NCBI GenBank assembly: GCA_015698045.1
Contig: BLAL01000002.1
Location: 248,001-312,000 of the forward strand
Source: Rhizophagus clarus
Taxonomy: Eukaryota; Glomeromycota; Glomeromycetes; Glomerales; Glomeraceae
Reading direction: 5' to 3'
DNA length: 64,000 bases
Under the pieces are notes generated by a model. It had not been told where the DNA came from. It ran no database searches and saw only the letters and a program-made list of their open reading frames with translations. The position numbers and the translations under genes were made by a program. Below are positions 43,689 to 54,829 of the stretch, in pieces. Within the stretch, counting starts at the first letter, position 1. Each line of letters starts with the position of its first letter.

Positions 43689-44620
43689 AGTATAAGACTA
43701 ATTTTAACCCAGGGTGATTTAACCGGGTGATTTAACCTGGTAATTTTTATTTGAAAAAATTTATGTAACATTTCACAAATTATTTATTTGTTTATCGTGG
43801 CATTTCCGGTCTTCCACTTTTTCTTCTACTCTTACTTCAGACCTTCACCTTTAACGTTTTGAACTTTGGCCTTTAACACAATATGTTCTTGGATTTATTT
43901 ATTGTTTTTTTATTTTTTGCTGATTAATTATTTTCTTCTTTTTTTTTGTAGGTTCTTTGATGCTTTAATAAACGGTAGTTTCAGATTTTTCAGAATTTTG
44001 GAAATCTATTTTCTTTACAATAACTAATCAATCCTTTTTCTTTTCTTTGGTCGGATTTTATCCTGGAGTTCTTCTTGGGTTTCTTCTTAGTCTCCTGGAC
44101 TTCTTTTCAGATTTATGTTTGTATTTCTTTTTGGACTTTTTGGATTCTTTCTGGTGGGGTTTTCTTGCACTTTTTTTTTTCTGTTTTTGGTTTATTTTTT
44201 ACATTTTTTTGGGATTTACTTAAGGTTTTTTCCTTGCATTTTTTCGTAACGTTCTATTTACTTGAAATTTTTGTATTTCAGTTAGTTTCTTTTTGGATTT
44301 CTTCTTGGATTATGGTTGGATTCTCTTTTCTTTTTGGTTGGCTTTATTTCGGTTAGATTTTCTTAATCTTGGTTTTTATATTTTGTGATAATGTTTGATC
44401 TCTTTATTTTCAGGCTTTGGTTTATTTCAATTTTCTTTAGTTTTGGTTTGACTTTATATTTTTATCATTGGTTTCATTTCAATTTGGTATTTGATTTCTT
44501 TTCCAATTGTTTTATTTTGTATTTGTTTCAATCTATTTTTTTTTCTGTTCTATAATAATTAAATAAAATAAACGATTTTTTAATATACAAATGTATAATT
44601 CTATTCAGCTTTAACTTATC
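43689..44620 (+). repeat. Right arm (932 bp) of a giant inverted repeat
   Basis: Inverse partner of 40,457-41,386. Inner end GTATAAGACTAATTTTAACC, outer end ATAATTCTATTCAGCTTTAA. Together the arms could form a hairpin of about 930 bp if transcribed through, a potential source of long double-stranded RNA (inference). Confidence 0.8.
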
Positions 44621-45029
44621 AGTCACCGGAAATGTCACATGCAGATCATTTTCATATTAAAATTATCTTGCGTAATATTAATCGCATTACTTCATTTAGT
44701 AGTTAAACATTAAATTTTTTAATGTATTACACTTATACAAATTAAGAAATTGATAGATTATCATGTGTTCTATCAATTTCTATTCTTACTTTCCGATCTT
44801 GAATAATAAAATTTTTTTTTATAACGTACGAAAAACTCTCCTTAAAAACACACTTTTTTCAAGATTGAAGTTGAGAAATAAAAAAATATGCAGTTTTAAA
44901 AGTAAAAATATATGTAATTTTACGAGTAGAAAAGTTTTTCTAAGCTTGTAATAGCGGTTATTCAGGTAGTTTTTGTATAAACATGAAAAACTAAAAAAAA
45001 CACATTATTTTTAAATATACATAAATTTT
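44621..45029. other. Spacer, no supported gene
   Basis: AT-rich; one short open stretch (44,763-44,951) has no protein-like features. Confidence 0.35.
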
Positions 45030-45278
45030 TAGAATGAAATTTCATCACCTTGATCAAAGTAAAGTACCTTTTATTGCTTAAGTAAAGTTGTTTAGCAAAA
45101 TCCAAAATACTTGGATCTTAAATTTTATAAATATAGGTATAATATTTGAAAAAAAACTCGCGTTTTTATAATGGAACTGACAACTAAATCTATTTTACAT
45201 ATTTAGAGCGTAATTTTGGTACATTGGCAAAATGAAATTGCTTACTGCGGCTTATGTTATGTTGTTCAGAAGTGTCAA
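45030..45278. repeat. Tandem about 150-bp repeats, left of CACTA insertion
   Basis: Units carry GAATGAAATTTCATCACCTT, TGATCAAAGTAAAGTACC, TTTTATTGCTTAAGTAAAGT and TGTTTAGCA. The second unit (about 45,195-45,278) breaks off at the CACTA end after GTTGTTCAGAAGTGTCAA and resumes at 56,663. Same family at 56,780-57,080 and, inverted, at 12,417-12,935. Confidence 0.6.
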
Positions 45279-45299
45279 CACTGGTCAAAATCGATGCTA

Positions 45300-45660
45300 G
45301 CAGATACATATCGGGTACCCGATATGTGTAATATATTTGTAGGATATGTGTATGATATTCGATAATAATACACATATCGGGTACCCGATATGTGTATTGT
45401 TTATGCGGAAATTTGGTGATACATATTACAGTTATCGCACAAGTATTCACACATATCGGGTAGTTATAATATCAGGCACATATCATTTATTTACTGTATA
45501 CCCGATATATTGTAATAAATATCGTATAAATATCGTATACCAATCATACATTTATCAGATAGCACCGATAATTATTTTATAGCTGTCTGATATGGACATA
45601 TTTTGGTACCCGATATGAACACGATAAAGTTCAAGTACATATACCGGGCAGTATAATATT
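45300..45660. promoter_or_regulatory. Left subterminal palindrome array of the CACTA element
   Basis: Two perfect palindromes containing CATATCGGGTACCCGATATG: one of 22 bp at 45,306-45,327, another extending to about 30 bp at 45,368-45,397. Single half-sites lie near 45,452, 45,498, 45,607 and 45,640. Subterminal repeats in CACTA elements are known binding sites for the element's DNA-binding protein; the spacing here is irregular. Confidence 0.75.
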
Positions 45661-45989
45661 TTTAATAATTCAGGCAAAAATTATAGAATTTATATTATAA
45701 TTTGTAATTTATATATATTTTTTCAGATTAATTTATAATTTTAACTCAAAATTTATTTTTAATTAAAAACAAAAAATATGAATTACAATCTATGTAAAAT
45801 CAATACTACATTTATGTAAAATCAAATCTAAATTCAATAAATTGCGAATAAATCTATATTATATAAATCAATTATACTGTAAGTGGCATACTAACGAAAT
45901 TAGATTTCACTTGTTCGCTTACTTATTTTCATTATATTCAAATTTGATCATTAAACGAAAGTAACATTATTAGTAACAGGTTGTTAGAA

Positions 45990-46145
45990 AAGGAACAATA
46001 ATAAAAAAAGAATATTAGTAGAAGAAAAAGAAATAGTTAGTAGTAAAAAATGTTAGTAGGAAAGAAATAAAATAAATAAAAATTAGTAGAAGAAAATAAT
46101 TAGTAGAAATTATAGAAGAAAGAAACAGTAGAAGAAAGAAAATAG
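45990..46145. repeat. TTAGTAGAAGAAA-type purine-rich repeats
   Basis: At least six irregular copies of TTAGTAGAAGAAA / GTTAGTAGGAAAG. On the minus strand each would read as TTTCTTCTACTAA, resembling pyrimidine tracts plus branch sites. Function unknown. Confidence 0.4.
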
Positions 46146-47058
46146 AAAAATAATGTACAAGTACCCTACAACTTCATCCCTAGGTAGTCAAAAATCTCAG
46201 GTAGTTCCAGACCACAGCAAACATGAAAGATAACTATATATATACAATAGCAATGAAGAAAAATATTAGATAGTGGAAACGTTAGTAAAATTTAAGAAAA
46301 GTAAATGATAGAAAATTCAGATATGTTAATAAGAGAAGTATTAGTAAAAGGAAGAAAGAAACGTTAGCAAGAGGACGTTAATAGAAAATATTTATAATCA
46401 TATGAAAAGAGAAGTGTAGCGTTAATAAAAAATATACCTTATGTGTTCTTTTCCTGAATATAATAAAGAAAAAAATGTAAAAAAACGTCGTTAAAGAGAA
46501 GTGTAACATTAATAAAAAAATATACCTTGTGTGTTTTTACGTGTTAATTTGATAATATTGTAAAAAAAAGAAAGCGGTTACAGACTTACAGTAAGCGAAA
46601 AAATTAAAGAGAAAAAAGAAAAAAAAAATAAAATGACAATATAAACAAATAATTAAATCATGTGATCATTAAATAATAAGTTGATTATAATTGGTTAACA
46701 TTTGAACAGTTACACAAATTTTAAACAATATATTTTATCATATAGTACAGTATAATAACGAATGAAAGAATATAAAATATAGCAATAAAATTAATAAAAA
46801 TTTTGCATTTTATGCATTTTACATATAATTCTGAAAAGGATGTACCGGTTATCTATATATTTTATTTATCATTTTTTGCTACGATAATATTATCATCGTT
46901 AATATCACGAATCTTACTTTCACCTTTTAGCGTACAATCTGCAATAAAGAAGCAGAACTATTCTGGTCCGTAACCGTATCATGCGCAAAAATTTATTTTC
47001 TTGATCTTGTACGACTTAAAAATGAATTTCTTAAAATATTAATACTAATCTTTTTTTT
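46145..47058. other. CACTA interior without clear gene
   Basis: Contains a higher-GC patch (46,155-46,215: CCCTAGGTAGTC...CAGGTAGTTCCAGACC), two copies of a 60-bp word (GAGAAGTGTA(G/A)C(G/A)TTAATAAAAAA-TATACCTTRTGTG at about 46,410 and 46,500), and TATA-rich DNA. The last 150 bp may hold the 5' part of the RG-rich exon set, but no start codon could be fixed. Confidence 0.3.
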
Positions 47059-47060
47059 AG

Positions 47061-47404
47061 CAGCAAGTCATAGTGATCGTGGTGATCGTAGTGGTCGTGG
47101 TAGTCATAGAGGTCGTGGAGGTCGTGGTCGTAAAGGCGATGATGATATCGACGATGGGTAAAATTTTATTAATCAAATTTAAATTATCACTTAAAATATT
47201 ATTATTTTAATTTTTTTTTTATAAGTACGACATTATCCTTTCTGACAGAGATGATGGCAACGACAATGAGCTTATAGATGACTTTGCGAAGCAGATAACA
47301 TGTACATACACCTTTTTCAAAATTATATGTAAAATGCAAAAATGCAAAATTTTTATCAATTTGTATTGCTATTTTATTTTACAGATTATAAATATATCTT
47401 TTAA
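47061..47404 (+). CDS. Possible RG-rich protein, 3' exons only
   Basis: Three exons with consistent phase: 47,061-47,157 after TTTTTTTTAG, 47,249-47,301 after TTTCTGACAG, and 47,385-47,404 after ATTTTACAG, ending TAA. The first encodes an Arg/Gly/Ser/His repeat (SDRGDRSGRGSHRGRGG) then a basic-to-acidic switch (RKGDDDIDDG). The second reads DDGNDNELIDDFAKQIT. The low-complexity RG box suggests nucleic-acid binding (inference). The 5' end is not identified; upstream frames have stops. Donors are GTAAAA and GTACAT. Could be a captured or transposon accessory gene, or a decayed one. Confidence 0.35.
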
Positions 47405-47429
47405 TAAAATTCAAATTTTTCAGTTTATA

Positions 47430-49545
47430 CTATACGATAAAAATTTATTAGCGAAACGAGTGAAATAAAAAAATTGAAAATTTGCCGTATTAGGTACTTT
47501 TGAAAGTTAAAATAATGCCGATGGAAACCTAAAAGTGCTAAAAGTGAGGTATATATATATATATATTAGTTATAGGAATAACTAAAGTAAGTAATTAATA
47601 GTTAGTGTTGGCGAATAGAGTATTTGCTGACGAAGAATTTGCTGACGAAGGATAAAAGGCGACAAAGTATTGACTGATGATGAAATAATAAGATAGTGTA
47701 TAGACAAGTAACGATACTCAGTCCCATACATATCTTAGGAGGCTAGCCTATCGTGAATAACTCACTACAGAAGAATATGTATTTTATTTGCGCATATACC
47801 TATAACACAAGGTATATAGATGGACCTGCCAGTGAAGACACGTATGTTCAGGAAAGGTGAAGGAAGGGAATAAGATATAAATGATATTAATTACTTACCC
47901 TATTTTAGAGTAAAACAACGTGAGATATGAAAACGTTACGAAAAGAAGGACAGTAGAAGGACAGTAGAAGAAGATAGTAGAGAAAACCTAAAAAGAAGAA
48001 AGGGAAAGAATAGGGTTGGCAAGCGTTAGCAGAAGAATGGAAATACCGAGTATTTCAAATATGAAACAGTGAAATAACATAAAAGCGGCTGGGATCACCC
48101 GACTGCTAACGTGTGATACGTATATTGCTTACAATCTGTCGAGGTGTGACGGCCTACTCCTTACATTAAAACCATTCAGCGCGAAGCATTGAATAGCGCA
48201 CTTGCCTTATAGAGCCCTAATGATATCAACACAAAGAAATTAAAATTATAAAATCTGGCAAAATTTGAAAGAAGTTTGCGGAGGTTGATGACGAGGATTA
48301 TAAGAAATGGAACGTTTTAAAGAAAGAAAGGCTCGCTTTAGATTAACCAGTTCACGACATTCTCTTTTATTGGGACGAAGACAGTTGAGTGATACGTTTA
48401 ACACGACCTATAATAACAAAGAAAGGAAAATAAAAGGGTCATCCAGGAGTACTAGATGAGCAAGTATAAACGTCACAATATTTAACAACCGCGTACAAGT
48501 GTTTCGCAGGATCCTTTCAGGACTGGATGATAATAACCATCCTGAGCGTAAGACATTTATCTTTACAACGCGTCCGCAGTCACCCTTTAGAAATCAACTC
48601 AAGCAGCTATGACCAAATATGAACCACACTCACCTTTAGCAATATCCAAATAAACGTTGGCTTCTTTAACTTTTGTCTGAAACGGAGGGTAGATTTACGG
48701 CGAGAAGTAAAGGAACGTCTACAAGCCATGATTATTGAAGTCTGTAAAAAATATATAAATAAATAAAGGACGTAAAAGTTAGGAGGTGACATCTGGTTCG
48801 CATTCCATGTGACCCCAAGCCAACTATTCCTTGAACCCCACAGACTCCTAACTATCTTGTAAGCAGTATCATTAAAACTATGAAGCAATACTGGTATATC
48901 GTGTATATTAGATTATTGGAATATTTAAGACAGTTTATCTTTAGTTAGACCGTAATCTTTATAATACGTGCAGTGACCAGCGTAAACTCAGGAAGCGCGT
49001 GCTTACCTTTAACAAAGATATACAAGAAGGATATGAAAGCAATAGAGAGCGGAAAAAGAGTAAGAGAGTTATGGAAAAAATAGAAATAATATTTGAAGAA
49101 AAATATTTGTTAAAAGAGAGAAAAAAAGTTATTTTATATTTTTAAGATAAAACGTGACAAAAATTCGGGATATTTCATGATAATCTTAAGGAAAATAACT
49201 TAATTGATGATCAACAATGTGTTTGAAAACTAAATTGATATTAGTATAACATGACTAGTACAGTACATGACAGTTCCAAACTGGAATAAATATATCAAGT
49301 TGACTGTAATGTTGAATTTCAAACTGTAATTTAAATGATTTATAAAAAATTTCTTTTGAAGAACATTATCGATTTCTGTAAATTTCTTTTTCCATTCAAA
49401 AAGCCATCGAAAAGTTTATTTATATGAATTATAAAATATCATATCAAATGAAAATATCAAACCATTTAAAAACTTACTTATATAATAAAGCAATAAATAG
49501 TTTATTTATATTCATATTATATATATATTTTTTTATAATTGATTA
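47430..49545. other. CACTA interior, higher-GC, partly exon-like but unresolved
   Basis: About 2 kb with less AT bias than the rest. A minus-strand exon-like piece at about 48,742-48,634 is bounded by TTTTTTACAG and a GTGAGT donor and could read MACRRSFTSRRKSTLRFRQK (basic), with a non-coding-looking segment upstream. Plus-strand GACGAAG...GCTGACGAAG repeats lie near 47,620-47,660. No frame longer than about 95 codons is continuous. It may hold decayed or non-coding exons; no function is proposed. Confidence 0.25.
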
Positions 49546-49562
49546 ATTATAATACTAGCTCA

Positions 49563-49690
49563 AAAATATTTGCCCTGGCCAATTTTAAAATATATTTGTT
49601 AGCACAAATACGTCCAGCTTCTAATGCCTCGCTAGAAAGCTGTTGATGTTCATCAGAAAGCAAATGGATATAAAGAGGAAATTCATCTAC
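49563..49690 (-). pseudogene. Captured fragment of ribosomal protein uL16 (RPL10) gene
   Basis: On the minus strand, after an acceptor-like TTTTTTTTTTCAAATGTAG, the sequence reads [20 protein letters not shown] then [15 protein letters not shown]. This is the conserved middle of eukaryotic uL16/RPL10 ([35 protein letters not shown]). It then decays ([11 protein letters not shown], against a family pattern K.AG.D.FHLRV) and hits a stop near 49,547. Only about 45 of some 215 residues are present, from a single exon. It lies inside the CACTA element, just downstream of the Myb/SANT-like gene on the same strand, so it is a transduplicated host exon. Confidence 0.8.
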
Positions 49691-49713
49691 ATTTGAAAAA
49701 AAAAAATTTGTAA

Positions 49714-49809
49714 TAAAATTTTGAATAATTGAATTTATATACACACATTGTTGTTATCAATTAAAATTTTGAATAATTGAATTTATATACACACATTGTT
49801 GTTATCAAT
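49714..49809. repeat. 48-bp tandem duplication
   Basis: Two near-identical copies of a 48-bp unit (ATTTTGAATAATTGAATTTA then TATACACACATTGTTGTTAT CAAT) between the RPL10 fragment and the Myb/SANT-like gene stop codon. Confidence 0.7.
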
Positions 49810-50506
49810 CTATGTTGATAATGTTGGGTGGTGAAGAAGGAGGTGGTAGTGAAGAAGGAGGTGGTAGTGAAGAAGGAGGTGGTGGTGAAGAAGGAGGTGG
49901 TGGTGAAGAAGGAGGTGGTGGTGGTGGTGGCGAAGTTAGATTGATAATATTAGGTGGTGAATAAGGAGGAGGTGGTGGTGGCGGCGATGAGGGAGGAGAA
50001 TAATTTAAGGGAGTTGTCACCTGGGACGTCGCTCTCGACCTTTCGTTAATATCGTGAATTATATCATAATTCGTTCCTAATAATAAAGAACAATTAATTA
50101 ATAAAATTTAAATATAAAAATATTTAATATTTATATTTGTGATATTTACTTGGTTTTTTCCAGAAATGTTCTTTAAATTCTTCGAAAAACATTTCTCCTA
50201 ACATCGTTTTCTTACCCTTGGGATCGCCATCTACATATTTTTTCATTTTCTGATAAAATCATGTCATGTTTAGTATTTATATTAGTGATACGAAATATTT
50301 TATTTATATACCTTATAAGCACGCACTAATCCGTAGAATTTTTCTTTACACTTTTTTCCTGAATAATCTGTTCCAAATTTAATATTTATTTCACTCGCAA
50401 GAGTTTTCCAGTAATTGTATCTCATGTTATTATTTAATTGATGATAATTTTCATTTTCACTTTTTCTTTTTTCAATTAAGTAATTTAACTGATCTTTGGA
50501 CCACAT
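49805..50506 (-). CDS. Myb/SANT-like (trihelix) DNA-binding protein with Pro-rich tail
   Basis: Three exons, complement of 50,312-50,506, 50,150-50,249 and 49,805-50,076, give 188 aa with all phases consistent (donors GTATAT and GTAAAT; acceptors TTATCAG and TTATTAG). Residues 1-75 form a single trihelix/MADF-like domain: MWSKDQLNYLIEKRKSE, NYWKTLASEINIKFG and GKKCKEKFYGLVRAYKKMKK, with the spaced Trp/Tyr/Phe core. Residues 85-97 read MLGEMFFEEFKEH. The last 70 residues are Pro/Ser repeats (SSPPPPSSPPPP), from a GGT/GGA-rich minisatellite. An upstream in-frame ATG at 50,539 would add 11 residues; the ATG before Trp fits the domain start better. Such domains in CACTA-type elements may bind subterminal repeats or regulate transposition (inference). 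Confidence 0.7.
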
Positions 50507-50509
50507 TGT

Positions 50510-51070
50510 AGAAAAGATAAAAAACTCGTAAAAAAACAATTGTTAGGTTGATAAAATTTGTTATCCTTTTAGAATAGAAAAGATAAAAAATCTCGTAAAA
50601 AACAATTGTTAGGTTGATAAAATTTGTTATCCTTTTATAAGAATTTGATCGAATTTATTACTGGTCTATATCATTTCTTCGTTGTATTCATTAATTTGTC
50701 CTATTCTTTTGTGATTTAATCATATGAATCATTAGTCTTAAAATAAATTACTACGCCTACAACCTTACTTTATTCGTTATAATAAACAAAAGGATGGAAT
50801 GACATAATACTTTGGAGACAATGTTACATCAAAAATTCCCTATTAATTGTAACATGATTTAATATAATGAAATAACTAGACATGTCGCGGGCTTGTCGTG
50901 GTTGTATCGCGGTAAACTATTAATAAAAAAATGAGTTATATCGTGGGTGTGTCGTGGGTGGGTCAGTTGAAGGCTTATATTCGAAGATTTTAATGTGAAA
51001 ACTTATTACAAATAATACAATATTACAATATCAATTATTCTGAGTTACGACAACTTTAAATAAATAAAAT
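50510..51070. other. CACTA interior spacer with direct repeat
   Basis: A 40-bp word (AAACAATTGTTAGGTTGATA then AAATTTGTTATCCTTTTA) is duplicated in tandem at about 50,533 and 50,599, just upstream of the Myb/SANT-like gene. GTCGTGG/TCGCGG words repeat near 50,885-50,965. No gene. Confidence 0.4.
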
Positions 51071-51206
51071 TTATTCGTTTTCATATACATTGATGAATTC
51101 GTTCAACAAGTCCTCTGCATCTTAGTCGAAATTTCCTCTCTCTCCCTCACTTTCATCATTATTAATATTATTTTTCGTAATCGTCATTTTCAGAATCGTC
51201 ATCCAT
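51071..51206 (-). pseudogene. Acidic peptide relic
   Basis: Minus-strand ATG at 51,206 starts MDDDSENDDYEK then a stop; a one-base shift continues NNINNDESEGERGNFD, a stop, then DAEDLLNEFINVYENE. Probably the frameshifted acidic tail of a lost gene downstream of the transposase. Not recognised. Confidence 0.3.
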
Positions 51207-51372
51207 TATATAAAAAGGTTTCAGTTTTCGCCATTAGATTTCGTCACAATTTTCCTATCAAATGATCAAATTGTACTATGTTTCACCACATTTTATCGTC
51301 CTAATCATATTTTATTAAAAACAAGTTTGAAATTTTTTACACCGTTACGTAATTTGCATGGCTGCATTTTAT

Positions 51373-54300
51373 TTATAAATTAAATTTTCTATTTAAAGGT
51401 ATTATTGATAGGTAATTTTGTTTTCCAATTGTAACATATTTAAATTTTGTAGCTCTACATAATATTCTATGAACCGGTAGCAATGAATCACAGCCTTCCT
51501 CATAGTATTCAGTTCTCCACAATTCCGTATTTGATATGTCTGGTCTCATAAAGTTATGTTTAAATCGAATATCAGAGGAAGGTGCACATTTATACCATTT
51601 CACGTATGCTAGAAGATGTGTTTTGGGTCCTTCAGGAAATCTAAGCGTATGCTCAAAGTAATATTGTACTTCACCCGGGTATGCATCAATTGATTCATCA
51701 TTAGCTGCTTTCCATTTTGCAAATATGGTCGCATTTCTTTCTTGTAGACTTGATATCATAGACCCAAATATTTCAGCGCCAATTTGCAATCTTGCGTGCT
51801 GATTAACTACCAGGTCCATAAATCCTAATATTTCTCCTTGTTCTTTTTCATATAATATAGAATACCATTCACATAGAAAATTGCGCAATTCTAAAGGCAT
51901 AATAACTTTGAAATATGAAGGCTTAAGCATTTGACCTGGTAATGTCTCAGTACCATATATCTTGGAAAACGTAGATATATTGTGTCTCATAGATAGAAAA
52001 TGCTGCAATTCTTCCCTTTCTTCTGTGAGGGCCAAACTACCTACAGTCTTTCTTGCCATAAGAAGGCAAAGAGATTTATCAAGAAGACCAGATGTCCATT
52101 TGCACGTTAAGTGATAATCTACAAGAGTATTCTTGAGGACGATTTTCATAAGTTCAGGCTCTATTTGTCGATTACTATTAGGATACAATCCTAAATAATA
52201 AGAAATATACATTTATTAAAAAATTTAAGAGATATCGATGTAAAGTCAGGACTTTACCTATATATCCATTAAGTCTCTCAAATGGAAAAAGCCAATAACT
52301 ATATATAGGACCATAATCACGACAACAATCAGGAATGTGAAGCGCCAAATGTATGTTACTTGTTATGAATTCTGACCCATATGTGTTTTCTATGAGGTGA
52401 GCCATGTCTTTTAACCTTTCTTGTGCTTCTTTTAAATCATCTTCGGTAATGAATCTTGCTGCCAAAAGATTACATGCCCGAACAAAATGGCCTAAAATCT
52501 TTCTATCGCTATTGTCTAGCATATCCCATAGAATATTAGTCGAATAGATCATGATGAAAGTTTTCCATTGATCAGCAGTCAAATTAGAAAAGCCATCGTT
52601 TCCAATAGCAATTTTTGGAGGAATGCGACCGATGTCAGAAGGTAATTCAACGTGATCCATTCTTTGTTGTGCTACCCGAAGTTGTTCCATACTTAATTTT
52701 CCCTGATTCACAAAAATTGATTTGATTATCCATTTTGCTACACCAAGGAAAAGGCAATGCATTGGATCCACTGCAGCAAAACGTATAGGATCCATATATG
52801 GAAGACGAAGCAATTCAGACCAGCGCACACCATGCTTTTTGAAATGATTATCTCTAGAATTCTTCGAATTACATTGCAACCATTCATGAGCATATTTCTT
52901 ATGTGATTCTGCGGTACTTATCTCATAGTTGTGATCCCCTCCATAGTGAGTTTTATTATATTCTCCACTATAAATACTACGTTTCTCACATCTATGGCAT
53001 TTCATTACTGCAGATCCATGACCAAACAACTTTCGTGTAGCTGGTATATCAGATGATCCAACAATCAATGCAACCTTTATATTTAAACCACCAGGACACT
53101 GGTATGTCTTTGGTACTTTCCAACCCTTCCAAAGTTTTAAAAATTCGTCTACAATAGGGGCCAAATAATGATTGATACGTTCTAATCCTACCTCTTTTGG
53201 TCCTGGTAAAAAACCCAAATATATAATGTTTTCAGGCTTATTTCTTTCCGATCTTGGAAGGTTGCATATAGATGCATATATTGCACCAGTACTGTGTTGT
53301 GTGTAGGTAAATGGCTGGAACCAGTCAAGATTAAAGAGAAGACCTAGATGGCTTGTGGCAGTTTCTGGCGTAAAAAAGGTACTGCCATCAAATGGAAATG
53401 TTTTCCATACTTTTCCATCATAAATATCTGAATAGATATCTCCTTTTCTTTGAAATCCTGATGGTTTCAACATATTTTCAAAACCAGGTCGTTGATATAA
53501 CATACTCAATTGCTGACAAATGCTTGGTTTAGGATAAAGACTACGTGGCACAGCAATTGTTTCTCCTTTACGTTTTTTAAGAACAGTAAGCGGATTGTTG
53601 CATTGGTTACGACGACTTGGTGTTGGATTATCTGGAAATTCTTCATGTAGGCAATTCTTAATGGTGACTTTTCCTTCTTTCTTATATGTAACAATATCTT
53701 CAACATTATGCATTTTATGACAATTATTGCATACAGCTAACTGCATTTTTGGTTGCAAAATATTCAAATATCCTTTTGCCTTAAATAAGGAGTTAGGAAA
53801 TTTTTTGAATTGTGAATTATTTAAACGAGTAAGTACAATATGTAAGAATTTTATTAACGCTTCAATTGCCGTGTCAGTAAGGCGAAATCTTTGTTGGAAT
53901 TTAAATAGCCATAGAATTATTTCAGTTTCCAACGAATCATTTAAGTTTTCCATCACAAACACTTCATCGCTATCAAATTTGGGAGATGTGAAAATATTTT
54001 CACCTTCATTTTCTTCTTCCTGATCTGTATTATCATCCGTCTCTTCTTCATTTTCATAATTATCATCATCATTTTTATCAAGTTTAGATGCAGGAACACG
54101 AAAGTTTGATGAAAATGTGTTTATATTTTCTTCTTCATTTAATTGAAAAGAATCAGGGAATGAATCAGGAAAAGAATCAGGCGGTATACCTTCTTCATTA
54201 TCTGAATTATTTAATTGGAAAGAATCAGGGTCATCTATTTTCCGCTTTTTTGAATTTGTTCTGGTGAGATTTTGTTCACTTGTCATAATGGCATTTTCTT

Positions 54301-54511
54301 GATCTTTTCTATTATGGTTTAACTTCCATAGACGTTTGTCTTTTGCATGTTTCTTTAGAGTACGAGGGTCAACTTCTTCACCATTACAAAGAATACAATT
54401 ACATGCATACAAATACTTCTTTTTGGGCTTTAATAAATCAGCAACAGAGGTTTCATTTTTACAATTTTTATTATGTTTTATTAAATCGGCTACTGAAGTT
54501 TTATTACTCAT
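51373..54511 (-). CDS. CACTA-type (Tnp2/Plavaka-like) transposase, two exons, 1,023 aa
   Basis: Exons, complement of 52,258-54,511 and 51,373-52,190, join in frame (GYI-G-LYPNSNRQIEPE) across a 67-bp intron with GTAAAG donor and TTATTTAG acceptor. Residues 1-70: duplicated TSVADL motif and a Cys-rich patch (YACNCILCNG). Residues 98-180: acidic linker with PDSFPDSF repeats. Residues 261-305: second Cys cluster (CNNCHKMH, then QCNNP). RNase H-fold core: D396 in NLDWFQPF; D488 in GSSDIPATRKLFGHGS, followed by the CHRC pair (505-508); D582/H585 in DPMHCLFLGVAKW. Later: FERLNGYIG and PNSNRQIEPELM. This matches the layout of fungal CMC transposases. No stop or frameshift, so it may be active. Shares its upstream region with the plus-strand gene at 54,830. 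Confidence 0.88.
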
Positions 54512-54594
54512 TTTGCTAAAATATATTTACTAAAATATATGAAAAAGTTTAGAATATTTAGACAGCTATTCAAATAAAGTATAATTCTTTCAGG

Positions 54595-54761
54595 ATCAGA
54601 TTCACGTTGAATTCTTTTAAATCGGATTGCGTAATCAGGATCAGGTTCGCGTTTGATCAGATTCGCGTGAGGAAACCTTCGGAATCAGATTCGCGTAAGG
54701 GAATCCTCGGAATTTTCCAGGATCAGGTTCGCGTAGTTGCACCTGAAATCTATATAAATAT
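54595..54761. promoter_or_regulatory. Iteron-like ATCAGRTTCGCGT repeats and TATA box in divergent promoter
   Basis: Five copies of ATCAG(A/G)TTCGCGT, one with CACGT: 54,595, 54,640, 54,656, 54,684 and 54,722. A weaker ATCGGATTGCGT lies at 54,621. All are in the same orientation, within the 318-bp gap between the transposase start (54,511) and the plus-strand ATG (54,830). TATATAAATA at 54,751-54,760 is a TATA box about 70 bp before that ATG. Candidate binding sites for an element-encoded regulator such as the Myb/SANT-like protein (inference). Confidence 0.65.
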
Positions 54762-54829
54762 GCAACCTTTTCGCGTTCTGAAAACTCTTCTTCTCATTCA
54801 AAGTTTTGCACTCAACTGAAATATAAGTA

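Noticed and set aside
44075..44356. Plus-strand Phe/Trp-rich frame, 93 aa
   Set aside because: Mirror of the frame in the left arm of the inverted repeat; repeat-derived.
45190..45582. Two overlapping frames with repeated YRVPDM / GYPICV motifs
   Set aside because: Translations of the subterminal CGGGTACCCG palindromes of the CACTA element.
49805..50020. Separate small Pro-rich protein
   Set aside because: It is the third exon of the Myb/SANT-like gene; the splice phases fit and the internal ATG is not needed.
53506..54533. Frames on both strands inside the transposase region
   Set aside because: Shadows of the transposase coding sequence.
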